From CBDHEY01 sp965262305 (GTDB lineage Bacteria > Pseudomonadota > Gammaproteobacteria > Pseudomonadales > Cellvibrionaceae): a DNA stretch of 64,000 nt. The translations under genes and the position numbers were made by a program. This document shows, piece by piece, positions 34,516 to 43,263 of the stretch. The stretch covers positions 310,001 through 374,000 of the forward strand of contig CBDHEY010000002.1 in NCBI GenBank assembly GCA_965262305.1. The letters run 5' to 3'. The notes below the pieces were generated by a model. The model was not told the origin of the DNA. It did not search any database and saw nothing but the letters and a program-made list of their open reading frames with translations. The stretch's first letter is position 1, and each line of letters opens with the position of its first letter.

Positions 34516-35490
34516 ATGAATGGAATACACTACATTCTTGTTTTAACTTTTCTATTGGCGCAATCCCAACTACTTATTGCGGGCAAAAAATTGCCTGACT
34601 GGGTACTCAATCCCGTTTCTGATACAGACTCTACTTTATATGGTGTTGGCCAGGGATCATCACATGCCAATGCTAAGCAATCCGCCTTAGAATCCATTGC
34701 AGGCAAGTTACTCACTGAAATTGAATCTACGCTAACGGTTAATACACAGTCATCGAATGACAAAGTGATGGAAAACGTAAGTGGATCAATTAAATCTCAG
34801 ATAGCCAACACCAATCTCAGTGGTCACGAAGTTGATAGGGTCAAAAAGGTAAAGAAAGTATATTGGGCTCAAGTGAGTATTCCAAAAAAAGTGCTTTATG
34901 AGACCACCTGGAATGAGTTTCGTGATCTTATGAATGGGCTCAATCAGCAGTTTTCGAGCTTATCGGAACAGAGCGTGTTGGAGGTCTATGGTGATCGAGA
35001 GGGTACTTATGAAACTTTGAAAAAGGCAAGAAGTAAATTGATGATAGCGAGAGCAGTTAACTCTCAAGTTGATTATTCACGATATTCTAATCAGCTCACG
35101 GTTTTTGGTGTCAAATTAGAGAAAAAACTGAATCGATTCATTATTTATGTCACCTCTAATCCCGAGATGTCTGAATTAGCAAAGCGTCTAGCGAATCAGT
35201 TGAGCATTGAAGATATTCCAGCCGTGTTATCGACTCCTCAATATCGTGCGCCTAAGTTAAAAATCGATGGCAAGTTCAAAGAGCAAATTATGCTGAACCA
35301 AAAGAATGTTGTTTCGCGTTTAACGGTGGAGTTGATTGATGAGTTTTCAAACACTTTATCGACAAGAGAATTTAATATTCGCGGGTCTTCTTTGACGTCC
35401 CACGAGAGTGCAAAAACAGTTGCGATCAACCGATTTGTAAAAGATCTGGAATTAGAAGGCATTAACGAAGCCTTTGGTTTATTTGATTAA
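34516..35490 (+). CDS. LPP20-family periplasmic protein
   Basis: First gene of a four-gene envelope operon. A 324-residue exported protein with a signal peptide (about 1-22) and, after it, the LPP20 pattern: LPDWVLNP, YGVGQGSSHANAKQSALESIAGKL, and VDRVKKVKKVYWAQVSI. There is no lipobox, so this copy is soluble. The C-terminal 180 residues have no recognised domain. LPP20-like proteins include FlgP and envelope lipoproteins; exact role unknown. It starts under a consensus ribosome site and is followed at 16 nt by the CsgG-like gene. Confidence 0.78.
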   Translation: MNGIHYILVLTFLLAQSQLLIAGKKLPDWVLNPVSDTDSTLYGVGQGSSHANAKQSALESIAGKLLTEIESTLTVNTQSSNDKVMENVSGSIKSQIANTNLSGHEVDRVKKVKKVYWAQVSIPKKVLYETTWNEFRDLMNGLNQQFSSLSEQSVLEVYGDREGTYETLKKARSKLMIARAVNSQVDYSRYSNQLTVFGVKLEKKLNRFIIYVTSNPEMSELAKRLANQLSIEDIPAVLSTPQYRAPKLKIDGKFKEQIMLNQKNVVSRLTVELIDEFSNTLSTREFNIRGSSLTSHESAKTVAINRFVKDLELEGINEAFGLFD

Positions 35491-35506
35491 AAAAGGGGGA
35501 AAAGAA

Positions 35507-36571
35507 ATGAAAACGACCTATCTAAATGTATTACTTATTTGCTCTGTTTTATTTAGTGCAGGGGCAATTGCTAAACCGATAAATCCAGGAGACTATGAAC
35601 AGGTTCCTACAGATTTTCGTGGGGAAAATAAAGACAAAGCAAGAAAAGTCTTATTGAAGAAAGTAAAGCAAGCGCAAGCTGGTCAGTCGAGAGCTCAAAT
35701 TGTAGTAATGCCTTTCAGCGATAAGGATGTGCCTGGCGCAGATAAGATCGGTGCAGCAAAGGCCGCGGAACGAACTTTAAAAGCTCAGTTGCGAAATTCA
35801 GGAGTGGAAATTGTAGATAGAGATATTCCTAAGGCATTGCAGGAAGAATTGCTAGCTATTGAGCAATCAGGAGAGTCTTTAGGTTCGAGCTATGAATTAG
35901 CTGATTTTGCTTTCAATGGTGAAGTGTTAGATGTTGCATTTACGCAAAAATTTTCTCCGGCTGAAAGTAAACGTAATAGTGATGGTGGATGGTACACTGA
36001 ACCTGCCAAATGTCGTGTCAACGCGGCCGTTACTGTAAGTCTCTCTTTTTACAATATGAACCCTCTATCATTGCAAAAAACGTTGGTTTTGAAAGATAAA
36101 TCATCGAGCACATTTGAAGCTGGGAATTACTATCGTTATTTTACTTCATGCCGCCACGAAAGTGTTAACTATGGCGCAGTAGCTGTCGACGCAATTAAGA
36201 AAACTATCGATAAGAAAGTGGGAACGATTCAAAACCTTTTTGCTGCTGAAGGTTGGGTTATTGAACATCGTGCCAAAAAGAAAAACCATATTTTTAAAAC
36301 CACTTTTAAATCTACAACTGGTACAAAGCCTGGGACTAAGGTAAAGATCTTCAAGAAAGTAAAGATTACTGATCCATTAACGCAAAAAGTTCAGGAAGTT
36401 AAATCAGAAGTTGCCGAAGGGAAGGTGGTTGAAGTTTATGGTGATACTAATGTATGGATTAAGGTTAAGAAAAAAGTGGCTGCAGATATTCTTTTGGGTG
36501 ATTTAGTCGAGGTTTTAGAGACAGATAAATGTGGCTTTGATATTAAATGTTTAAAAAACAGAGTAATGTAA
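35507..36571 (+). CDS. CsgG/LpoB-like periplasmic protein
   Basis: A 354-residue exported protein with a signal peptide (MKTTYLNVLLICSVLFSAGAIA). The domain around 60-215 has a CsgG/LpoB-like beginning (AQIVVMPFSDKDV, then KAAERTLKAQLRNSGVEIVDRDIP), the fold used by CsgG, FlgT and LpoB. The C-terminal part contains Lys-rich strands (KVKIFKKVKITDPLT, WIKVKKKVAADILLGDLVEV) suggesting an OB- or SH3-like domain that binds a negatively charged partner. Start ATG 35507 is chosen for AAGGGGGA at 6 nt; the upstream ATG-like start lacks a ribosome site and would remove the signal peptide. It lies between an LPP20 protein and a lytic transglycosylase. Confidence 0.75.
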   Translation: MKTTYLNVLLICSVLFSAGAIAKPINPGDYEQVPTDFRGENKDKARKVLLKKVKQAQAGQSRAQIVVMPFSDKDVPGADKIGAAKAAERTLKAQLRNSGVEIVDRDIPKALQEELLAIEQSGESLGSSYELADFAFNGEVLDVAFTQKFSPAESKRNSDGGWYTEPAKCRVNAAVTVSLSFYNMNPLSLQKTLVLKDKSSSTFEAGNYYRYFTSCRHESVNYGAVAVDAIKKTIDKKVGTIQNLFAAEGWVIEHRAKKKNHIFKTTFKSTTGTKPGTKVKIFKKVKITDPLTQKVQEVKSEVAEGKVVEVYGDTNVWIKVKKKVAADILLGDLVEVLETDKCGFDIKCLKNRVM

Positions 36572-36615
36572 ATTCGACCGTTTAAGATTGAAAAACGAAG
36601 AAGGATTTTAAGGTC

Positions 36616-38082
36616 ATGAAGAAAGCGTTAATTGTAGGCGCAATTCTCTTTTGGGTTAGCGCAGGTGCTCCAAGAGTCATTGCTGATATCTTTGATGAAT
36701 TGGAGGATGAAACTACTCCCGCTCAGGGCGATACATCGCAGCAGAAAATTCGGGTTTTACAAAACCAAGCTGATTCAGCTTTTGATAGCCTCGATTTTGA
36801 AACTCAACATGGTACTAGCTCTCAAAGTCAGGAAGAACTAGATGCTGAGTTCAATGCATGGAAGCAAAATTATTTTGCCGAGCTGAAGCGCTATAAACAA
36901 GAAATTCTGAATATTTGGGATGAAGCTGAAGTCACGGACAAAACCCTTTGGGTTGAATATTCTCCTGATCTGAAAACTAAAAAAGTCGTTGATTATGAGA
37001 AAAATGAAATTCGAGTCAGTTTTGTTGGTGATAGCGCTAACAGCGGTAATAAAAATCTCAAAAAAATAGTTGAAGATATTGTTGCCACTACCCCTAATCA
37101 AGCTAGGCGTTCGGATCCAGTATTAAAAGCGATTAATGCGGAAGGAGAAATTCAAGACAAGGTAAATAATGAACCCTTGTTGTCAGAGATTATCGAATCT
37201 ACTGAATCGAATTCAATGCAAAATGATCTAAATGCGCGAGTCGAGAGCGAGGACTTGGGGTTAGGCTTTGGTCCGGCTATTTCAAGTGATTCTTCAGGTA
37301 CCGAACTGGTTCATGGTGCTAAAGTGAATTCATTTTCTGGCAGTAATTTGGCTACTTCAGAAACTGCCAAGTTGGCAGAAAATTCTAACAATGCTAAATC
37401 GGTTAAGGTTCGAGAAAGTGATACCAAGGCGGCTGTAACGGCCCTTGTTGAAACTGCAAGAATTGAAAAGGCGAGCCAACAAAAAAATCTTAATTTGGAA
37501 CCTGTTACCACTGTTACGATTAAGCTTCCTAGTAAGAGCGTGTTAAAGCGGGCTAAAAAATATGCCGATTATGTTCAAGCTTATGCAGGAAAAAATAATC
37601 TGGATGAAGCTCTAGTCTACGCCGTTATGCATACTGAAAGCGCATTTAATCCGATGGCGAGATCAAACATTCCCGCTTTTGGTTTAATGCAAATAGTACC
37701 CGGGTCTGCAGGAAAAGATGTGGCACAACAACTTTATGGTGAAACTCGTGTTTTTTCTCCCAGTTATTTGTATAACGCAAAAAATAATGTTGAGGCAGGC
37801 TCAACGTATTTGAATATTTTGTATTACCGATATTTACGAAAGATAGAAAACCCAATTAGTCGAATGTATTGTGCCATAGCTGCCTATAACACTGGTGCTG
37901 GTAATGTGTCTGTAGCATTTACTGGAAATAGAAAATTAGGTCGCGCTATTCCAATTATTAATAGCAAAACACCGCAAGAGGTATACGAAACATTAAGCGA
38001 AAAACTACCGTACGATGAAACGAAGATGTATTTGGAGCGCGTAGTGAATCGTCACAAAATGTATCGAGAACAAATGTTGTAG
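36616..38082 (+). CDS. MltC-like lytic transglycosylase with long N-terminal region
   Basis: A 488-residue exported murein hydrolase. A signal peptide (about 1-24) is followed by an MltC-type N-terminal domain (about 70-185: LDAEFNAWKQNYFAELKRYKQEILNIWDE, WVEYSPDLKTKKVVDYEKNEIRVSF), a long linker (about 190-305), and an SLT catalytic domain (about 320-485). The catalytic Glu341 lies in MHTESAFNP, followed by FGLMQIVP and AAYNTGAGNV. Unlike E. coli MltC it has no lipobox. The enzyme cleaves the glycan strands of peptidoglycan to make room for an envelope structure, which fits the LPP20 and CsgG-like neighbours. Confidence 0.88.
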   Translation: MKKALIVGAILFWVSAGAPRVIADIFDELEDETTPAQGDTSQQKIRVLQNQADSAFDSLDFETQHGTSSQSQEELDAEFNAWKQNYFAELKRYKQEILNIWDEAEVTDKTLWVEYSPDLKTKKVVDYEKNEIRVSFVGDSANSGNKNLKKIVEDIVATTPNQARRSDPVLKAINAEGEIQDKVNNEPLLSEIIESTESNSMQNDLNARVESEDLGLGFGPAISSDSSGTELVHGAKVNSFSGSNLATSETAKLAENSNNAKSVKVRESDTKAAVTALVETARIEKASQQKNLNLEPVTTVTIKLPSKSVLKRAKKYADYVQAYAGKNNLDEALVYAVMHTESAFNPMARSNIPAFGLMQIVPGSAGKDVAQQLYGETRVFSPSYLYNAKNNVEAGSTYLNILYYRYLRKIENPISRMYCAIAAYNTGAGNVSVAFTGNRKLGRAIPIINSKTPQEVYETLSEKLPYDETKMYLERVVNRHKMYREQML

Positions 38083-38124
38083 ATTTTTACAAAGAATAAT
38101 TAATTTTCAAAGAGGAGATGAAAT

Positions 38125-38691
38125 ATGAATTCAAAAATAGGTTTGTTTGCCGGAGGAACCATAATAGTTTTGCTTGCAGGTTGTATGGGAAGTTCACCTG
38201 TTAAGCAAGCTGATCCCTATCCTGATTGGTATTATAATTCCGCAGATGCCATTCCTGGTGCGCTAAATTCTGCGAGCTGTGTTCCTATTCCCGGAACCAA
38301 TATGGACATTGCAAGAAAACAAGCACTTGCAAATGGGAAAGCAGAGATTGCGGGGCAAATAGAAACTCGTATCAAGGCAATGGATAAAACCTATGACCGA
38401 ATTGCAAATACTGATCAGGGATCTTCTTCTGGTGGAACTTTCGAAAGCGTATCTAAGCAGGTGGTCAATCAAACGTTAAGTGGAATCCGTGCAGTTAAAT
38501 CTACCAGAGTGGAAGACAAGGAAAAATCATTTTTCTGCTCGCTGGTAAGTCTAAATCCAGATATGACTAAACAACTCGTATCCAAAATTATTCAATCTGC
38601 TAATTTAGGTTTGTCAGCCACCGACGAACATGTACTACGTGAACAATTTAATGCGTATAAAGCACAACAAGAGTTAGAGAAGCAGTTTTAG
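38125..38691 (+). CDS. LPP20-family lipoprotein
   Basis: A 188-residue lipoprotein; the lipobox LLAGC places Cys20 at the mature N-terminus. The LPP20 pattern follows: PYPDWYYN, ARKQALANGKAEIAGQIETRI, FESVSKQVVNQTLSGIRAVKST. It is the last gene of the operon and paralogous to the first, so the operon holds a soluble/lipidated pair of LPP20 domains. AGAGGAG before the ATG is a good ribosome site. A perfect hairpin terminator follows. Confidence 0.85.
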   Translation: MNSKIGLFAGGTIIVLLAGCMGSSPVKQADPYPDWYYNSADAIPGALNSASCVPIPGTNMDIARKQALANGKAEIAGQIETRIKAMDKTYDRIANTDQGSSSGGTFESVSKQVVNQTLSGIRAVKSTRVEDKEKSFFCSLVSLNPDMTKQLVSKIIQSANLGLSATDEHVLREQFNAYKAQQELEKQF

Positions 38692-38730
38692 TCAATCAAT
38701 AATAAAACCCTATTAAATCATTGGCTTCTA

Positions 38731-38755
38731 GGAAAACACCGAATTGGTGTTTTCC
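38731..38755. terminator. Bidirectional terminator
   Basis: Perfect 10-bp arms GGAAAACACC (38731-38740) and GGTGTTTTCC (38746-38755) with a 5-nt loop, between the convergent ends of the LPP20 operon (38691) and the unknown gene (38786). Confidence 0.75.
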
Positions 38756-38785
38756 TCCAGCTGCTTGAGTTAAACTTCTGAAGCC

Positions 38786-39550
38786 TTATTTTCCAAAAAA
38801 GTTTAGAAATTCTCCATTTGAAAGCAGTCCTTTGTTAATCGTTTCTAGGTCCAATTCTCCTTCACCATAAAAATTTGGATAAGTCTTTGATCTCAGGTTT
38901 TTGATTTGTAAAAGTGTCTCTTCTTCACTACCAAAAACTTCCTGATCATATAAATTATCAAGAGATCCTTGATCTAGCTCACCCTTACCATATTGTATGG
39001 TTCCAATATATGCACTTTGAAACAACCCCTTTAACTCGGTAGTTGATGACTCAATAAAAAATCGATTGGTACGAGCATTATCAAAAGAGTACTCTAAGGG
39101 CTGTTCATTTAAATTTGAAAGTAATGATTCGCCCAGTCCTTGATCTTCTAGCCAAGGAATCTCAGGAGAAAAATCGCCTTTTAACGAAATCACCGTATAA
39201 GCATCAACTCTCTCCCCATTGTAATAAGCAGTAAGTAGAAATTTTTCTTGAATGTAATATTTCACCTCATAGGAACCATCTAATTCTTTCACTACTGCAG
39301 GTGAACCGAGAATCTCCTCAACATATTCAAGTGTGTTTCCCACATTTATATCTTCGAGTAATTGATATTCAAATTCATTGCTCAGGCGTGTTTTGATCAT
39401 GGTTATAAAATCATCAACCAAAATGAAAGCCTCAGAGAAAGACCCCAGTGAAATGATTGCAACGCCTGTAGGAAGAAAAACGCTATCAATAAATTGTCGA
39501 ACTGGGTGTTTTTTAATCTTTTTGCTGCCTGTAGCTTCAATTTCAGACAT
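38786..39550 (-). CDS. Single-TM protein of unknown function
   Basis: A 254-residue protein with a basic N-terminus (KKIKKHPVRQF), one hydrophobic segment (about 26-46) and a soluble remainder rich in acidic residues. A segment NVGNTLEYVEEILGSPAVVKELDGSYEVKYYIQEKFLLTAYY recalls SmpA/OmlA-type or similar lipoprotein-anchored domains, but not strongly. It ends QGxLGNG-like without motifs. No function can be proposed. It is convergent with the LPP20 operon. Confidence 0.6.
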   Translation of the reverse strand: MSEIEATGSKKIKKHPVRQFIDSVFLPTGVAIISLGSFSEAFILVDDFITMIKTRLSNEFEYQLLEDINVGNTLEYVEEILGSPAVVKELDGSYEVKYYIQEKFLLTAYYNGERVDAYTVISLKGDFSPEIPWLEDQGLGESLLSNLNEQPLEYSFDNARTNRFFIESSTTELKGLFQSAYIGTIQYGKGELDQGSLDNLYDQEVFGSEEETLLQIKNLRSKTYPNFYGEGELDLETINKGLLSNGEFLNFFGK

Positions 39551-39693
39551 AATCTAGTCTCCCTGGCGATTAAGTTTCGTTTTAAATACGGTGGGCCTTG
39601 AACAAGTTTTATTCTTTAGGCAATTTTGCTAATGAATCGTTATAATCGCGTGAATATTACCTTTAAATGCTGCATCGTAATAGTGGGGGTGGA

Positions 39694-40401
39694 ATGAAAC
39701 TATTCTCAAAAGCTTCTTTAGCTTGGGTATTTGTTGCAATTTTTTTGATTGTTCAATATCTTTTTGTCGGCGAAATTATGGTGGTTGCAGCAGAGCAATC
39801 TCCGCTTGTATTTGAGCTATTTGCCGCTGTTATGGGTTCTATTGTGACGGTAGCGGCTATGGCTGTAATGATGAAAGCTCAAGCGAAACAAGATACTCAG
39901 AAGGAGTATTCCTCACGTATTTTTGAAAAGAAACTCGAGATTTACCAGGAACTGCTTCACTTATTATTTTCTATTGATGACGATAACAGAATTGATTTTG
40001 ATGAGATTCATCGCGTCGAGAATCAAATTGGTATTGCGTGTTTAGTCGCAAACACAAGGTTAGTTTCTTTGTTTTCACAATATATGTACCAATTGAAGGT
40101 CTACGGCGTGCTCTATTTTAGGAGCATGACTTCAAGCCAGCTTGAGAATTTTCGCGACTTCGCAGATGAAGAACGAAAGAAACCGTTTGAGCTATCTAAG
40201 TTAGCTTACTCTAAGCACGTATTAACTGAGCCTGTAGAGAACAATGAGGTTTCATATTTTGTTTCAATGGATGAATTTATCCAAGGTATTCGGGATGATT
40301 TAAATATAATCGAAGGGAATGTTATGCACGATGTAGAACATTTTGTGCGTACACCCATTGATAAGCATGGATTATTTACTAGCCCAAATATTGTAAAGTG
40401 A
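39694..40401 (+). CDS. Two-TM membrane protein of unknown function
   Basis: A 235-residue protein with two hydrophobic segments (about 8-28 and 38-60), then a cytoplasmic, helical, acidic region of about 170 residues with no recognised domain (LEIYQELLHLLFSIDDDNR). The start at ATG 39694 has a G-rich site immediately upstream; ATG 39667 would add nine residues without one. It is followed at 22 nt by the K+ channel gene and is likely in the same transcript. Function unknown. Confidence 0.6.
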   Translation: MKLFSKASLAWVFVAIFLIVQYLFVGEIMVVAAEQSPLVFELFAAVMGSIVTVAAMAVMMKAQAKQDTQKEYSSRIFEKKLEIYQELLHLLFSIDDDNRIDFDEIHRVENQIGIACLVANTRLVSLFSQYMYQLKVYGVLYFRSMTSSQLENFRDFADEERKKPFELSKLAYSKHVLTEPVENNEVSYFVSMDEFIQGIRDDLNIIEGNVMHDVEHFVRTPIDKHGLFTSPNIVK

Positions 40402-40423
40402 ATTTGGATTATAAAAAATTATA

Positions 40424-41119
40424 ATGAGTGACAGTGGAAAAGAAAATGTAGGCCTCGGTGGAATCTATGACTGGATAATTGCTTGTCTCATTATCGTTTC
40501 TGTTATCAGCTTCTCCATAGAAACTTTGCCATCTTTGGGGAGTGAAACTCGTACTCTTTTATTTTGGATCGAAACCTTTATTATTTCTATCTTTGTTGTT
40601 GAGTATATTTACCGCGTCGTACAAGCTACAAAAAAATGGTCATTTATTTTTAGCTTCTACGGTTTAGTTGACCTAATTGCAATACTTCCTTACTTTCTTA
40701 TGCCGGCGCTTGATCTGCGCTCCTTGCGACTCATGCGCTTTTTGAGGTTCTTACGATTACTAAAACTGGCCAGATACAACAAGGCGGTTTGGCGTTTCGG
40801 CAAAGCACTACAAACGGCAAAAGAAGAGATTGTTATTTCTTTAGTAGGTACCTTCGTGTTAATCTTTCTGGCTGCGGTAGGTATTTATTTTTTCGAGCAT
40901 GAAGCTCAGCCAGAAGTTTTCGCATCTATTTTTGATAGTCTATGGTGGTCGGTAGCGACCTTTACAACTGTAGGCTATGGCGATGTGTACCCTATAACTG
41001 TCGGTGGGAAAATTTTCACAATGTTAATTTTATTTATTGGACTTGGGTTAGTGGCTGCGACTACAGGAATTATATCTTCAGCGCTATTGGCTGTGAGAAA
41101 ACTTGAAGATGAAAATTAA
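40424..41119 (+). CDS. Voltage-gated K+ channel-like protein
   Basis: A 231-residue six-TM potassium channel of the Kv/KvAP type. S1-S4 are in the first 140 residues with an Arg-rich S4 (RSLRLMRFLRFLRLLKLARYNK), and the pore helix/selectivity filter is TTVGYGD at residues 181-187, followed by the S6 segment. Selectivity for K+ follows from GYG. It is co-directional with the gene before (22 nt) and the Wzi-like gene after (16 nt), an unusual neighbourhood for an ion channel. Confidence 0.9.
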   Translation: MSDSGKENVGLGGIYDWIIACLIIVSVISFSIETLPSLGSETRTLLFWIETFIISIFVVEYIYRVVQATKKWSFIFSFYGLVDLIAILPYFLMPALDLRSLRLMRFLRFLRLLKLARYNKAVWRFGKALQTAKEEIVISLVGTFVLIFLAAVGIYFFEHEAQPEVFASIFDSLWWSVATFTTVGYGDVYPITVGGKIFTMLILFIGLGLVAATTGIISSALLAVRKLEDEN

Positions 41120-41135
41120 AGAGTGGTAATAAGTT

Positions 41136-42551
41136 GTGACTTTTCCTCTGGTAGTGCGTTCTTTTGCAGTTATTTTTTTATCTTTTTTCCTAAGTTCCAA
41201 ATCTTTATGTGGTTCATTGTATCTTCCGTTAAAACTCTCGACTGAAATTGAAAACCGTGTTGAACAGCTTTTTGTTCTTGCGGATATGCCTATCATAAAA
41301 CGGCCAATTCCGATAAAACAGGTACAAATAGCGCTAGATAAAGTGGGCAGTAAACACCCCGCAATATCGCAAAGTGTGAGTCGTTATTTAAATCGCTTTT
41401 CTTCTAGAATTGGTTTAACTCATTTTGGTATATCTGCTTCGAGTGCCGATGGAGCTGAATATCAAACCTTCAATGGCAGAGGTCAATCGGCGTTTTCTGA
41501 CTACGATGTTGCCATATCAGGTTACTGGGCGTTGAGTGATTCTGTCCTAGTAAATATAGGTGGTCTTGCTTATGAAGGAAATGTTGATGAAAAAGATGAG
41601 TTTTTGGAAGGATCCTTTGTTTCTATAGGATCCGACTATCTTCAGCTAGATATAGGTAATAGGCCTCACTGGTTTGGACCCTTTCAAGATAGTGATATGT
41701 TGATATCGACACAGGCGCCCGCTATTCCATCGGTCACTATTTCAAACGTTATCCCTTTTTCGTTTTTAGGGTTCAGTTACGAAATATTTTTAGGAGAAAT
41801 GTCTGAATCAGAATTTATTCAAAGCGAAACTACAGGAGAGTTTCTTGCCGGAAATCCACGACTGTTTGGACTGCATCTTGGATTCAACCCTTTTACTGGT
41901 TTTGCTATAGGGTTTAATCGTTTGATGCAATATGGTGGCGGAGATCGAGATGAAAGTTTTTCTGGCTTATTGGAGGCGTTCGCAAATGCTAAGCAAAATG
42001 ATAATGTTGGTAATGAAGGGCGTGATTTTGGTAATCAACTTTCTTCTATTACAACGCGATATACATTTGCCGACGGTTTTCCGTTTTCAGTATATATGGA
42101 ATATGCGGGAGAAGATACGTCACATAGCTCTTCTTTTCATCTTGGGAATACTGCATTGATGCTTGGTATTCACCTTCCTAAGTTAACCGACACGCTTGAC
42201 CTTGTTATTGAGCATGCAGAATGGCAAAACGATTGGTATGTAAATTCCAATTATGGTGATGGACTAAGCCAGTATGACAATGTTATTGGACATTGGGGGG
42301 CAACTCAAAGGCAGGGTGCTACTGGTGCAAAATCACTTTCGACTAGGTTATCTTGGGCTGTTGCGGATGGTAAAGACCTACAGTTCAATTATCGTGAATT
42401 AAAAAATACTGATGATACCGAAACAGGACAATTTTTAAGTATAAGTTATGCTACAGATTATAGACTATTCATTGTCGGGGCAGAAATGATATATGGTCAA
42501 GATATTTTTGGGGAAGAAGTAACGCGCATAGAAGGATTTTTCAGATGGTAA
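41136..42551 (+). CDS. Capsule assembly protein Wzi-like outer-membrane barrel
   Basis: A 471-residue exported outer-membrane protein resembling Wzi, the barrel that anchors capsule polysaccharide to the surface. It has a signal peptide (about 1-26), an N-terminal helical plug-like segment with PIKQVQIALDKVG and SVSRYLNRF, then repeated barrel strands (IGLTHFGISASSADGAEYQTFNGRGQS, LQLDIGNRPHWFGPFQDSDMLIST, SVTISNVIPFSFLGFSYEIFL). The LDIGNRPHWFGPF stretch is typical of the family. The start is GTG. The last 7 nt overlap the next gene. The capsule locus lies about 7 kb further right. Confidence 0.8.
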   Translation: MTFPLVVRSFAVIFLSFFLSSKSLCGSLYLPLKLSTEIENRVEQLFVLADMPIIKRPIPIKQVQIALDKVGSKHPAISQSVSRYLNRFSSRIGLTHFGISASSADGAEYQTFNGRGQSAFSDYDVAISGYWALSDSVLVNIGGLAYEGNVDEKDEFLEGSFVSIGSDYLQLDIGNRPHWFGPFQDSDMLISTQAPAIPSVTISNVIPFSFLGFSYEIFLGEMSESEFIQSETTGEFLAGNPRLFGLHLGFNPFTGFAIGFNRLMQYGGGDRDESFSGLLEAFANAKQNDNVGNEGRDFGNQLSSITTRYTFADGFPFSVYMEYAGEDTSHSSSFHLGNTALMLGIHLPKLTDTLDLVIEHAEWQNDWYVNSNYGDGLSQYDNVIGHWGATQRQGATGAKSLSTRLSWAVADGKDLQFNYRELKNTDDTETGQFLSISYATDYRLFIVGAEMIYGQDIFGEEVTRIEGFFRW

Positions 42552-43093
42552 GAATAGGCATTATATATAGCTTGTTGTGCTTTACGTTATTTGACGTGAA
42601 AAATGTGCACGCAATGGAGTTAAGTATAGATGTTGGTGTTGCAACTTCTGTTTCAGAGTTCTTGACGGAGATAGAAGAAATTGATGATGAAACGGAAACG
42701 TCTTCGGGTTACGCTTTGGGTGTTAGCGCAAAAAGACCTGTGGGCAAAACTAACCGTCATCTGTTTGGATTTGGTGTGGATTTTATAGAGGTGTCTGGCC
42801 AACGCTTAACGGGGTTTAGGGCATTAGACTATCAGTTTAAAATTTCGAAACGCATTCGTCTAGGTACTTTCTTTGGCGCTGCTTCTTTAGATAGCGGCGA
42901 GCCTCAGAATGGTTACTACACTGGATTGAATTTAAGTATCACTGATATCTACAAAAACCTAGGTTTTAAGTTTGAGATAAAGCGGTCTGATGGCCTAGCG
43001 CGCGATCGAATTGAAGGAGAGCCTCAAGGATCTCGACCTGATATATTTATCGACATTCACAGCCTTTCAGTCTCAACATTTATTTTATTTTGA
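42545..43093 (+). CDS. Small outer-membrane beta-barrel-like protein
   Basis: A 182-residue exported protein: signal peptide (about 1-23, ending VHA), then about eight amphipathic beta-strand-like segments with alternating hydrophobic residues, ending in a terminal Phe-containing strand (SVSTFILF), as in small outer-membrane barrels. No family recognised. It overlaps the Wzi-like gene by 7 nt, which implies co-translation and a shared envelope role. Confidence 0.7.
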   Translation: MVRIGIIYSLLCFTLFDVKNVHAMELSIDVGVATSVSEFLTEIEEIDDETETSSGYALGVSAKRPVGKTNRHLFGFGVDFIEVSGQRLTGFRALDYQFKISKRIRLGTFFGAASLDSGEPQNGYYTGLNLSITDIYKNLGFKFEIKRSDGLARDRIEGEPQGSRPDIFIDIHSLSVSTFILF

Positions 43094-43263
43094 TCTTTTT
43101 CTTCTAGTTTTATATTTTATTTGTTATAGCTAAAATATGATAAACGTTTAGCAATAATGCAAACTAGATGCAGTATGCTGCGTCACAGATCTGTTATTCA
43201 CGACGAATAAATCTTATACTCGATATCCCCGCAATAAAACAAAAACCAAATGGGAATCCCTCC

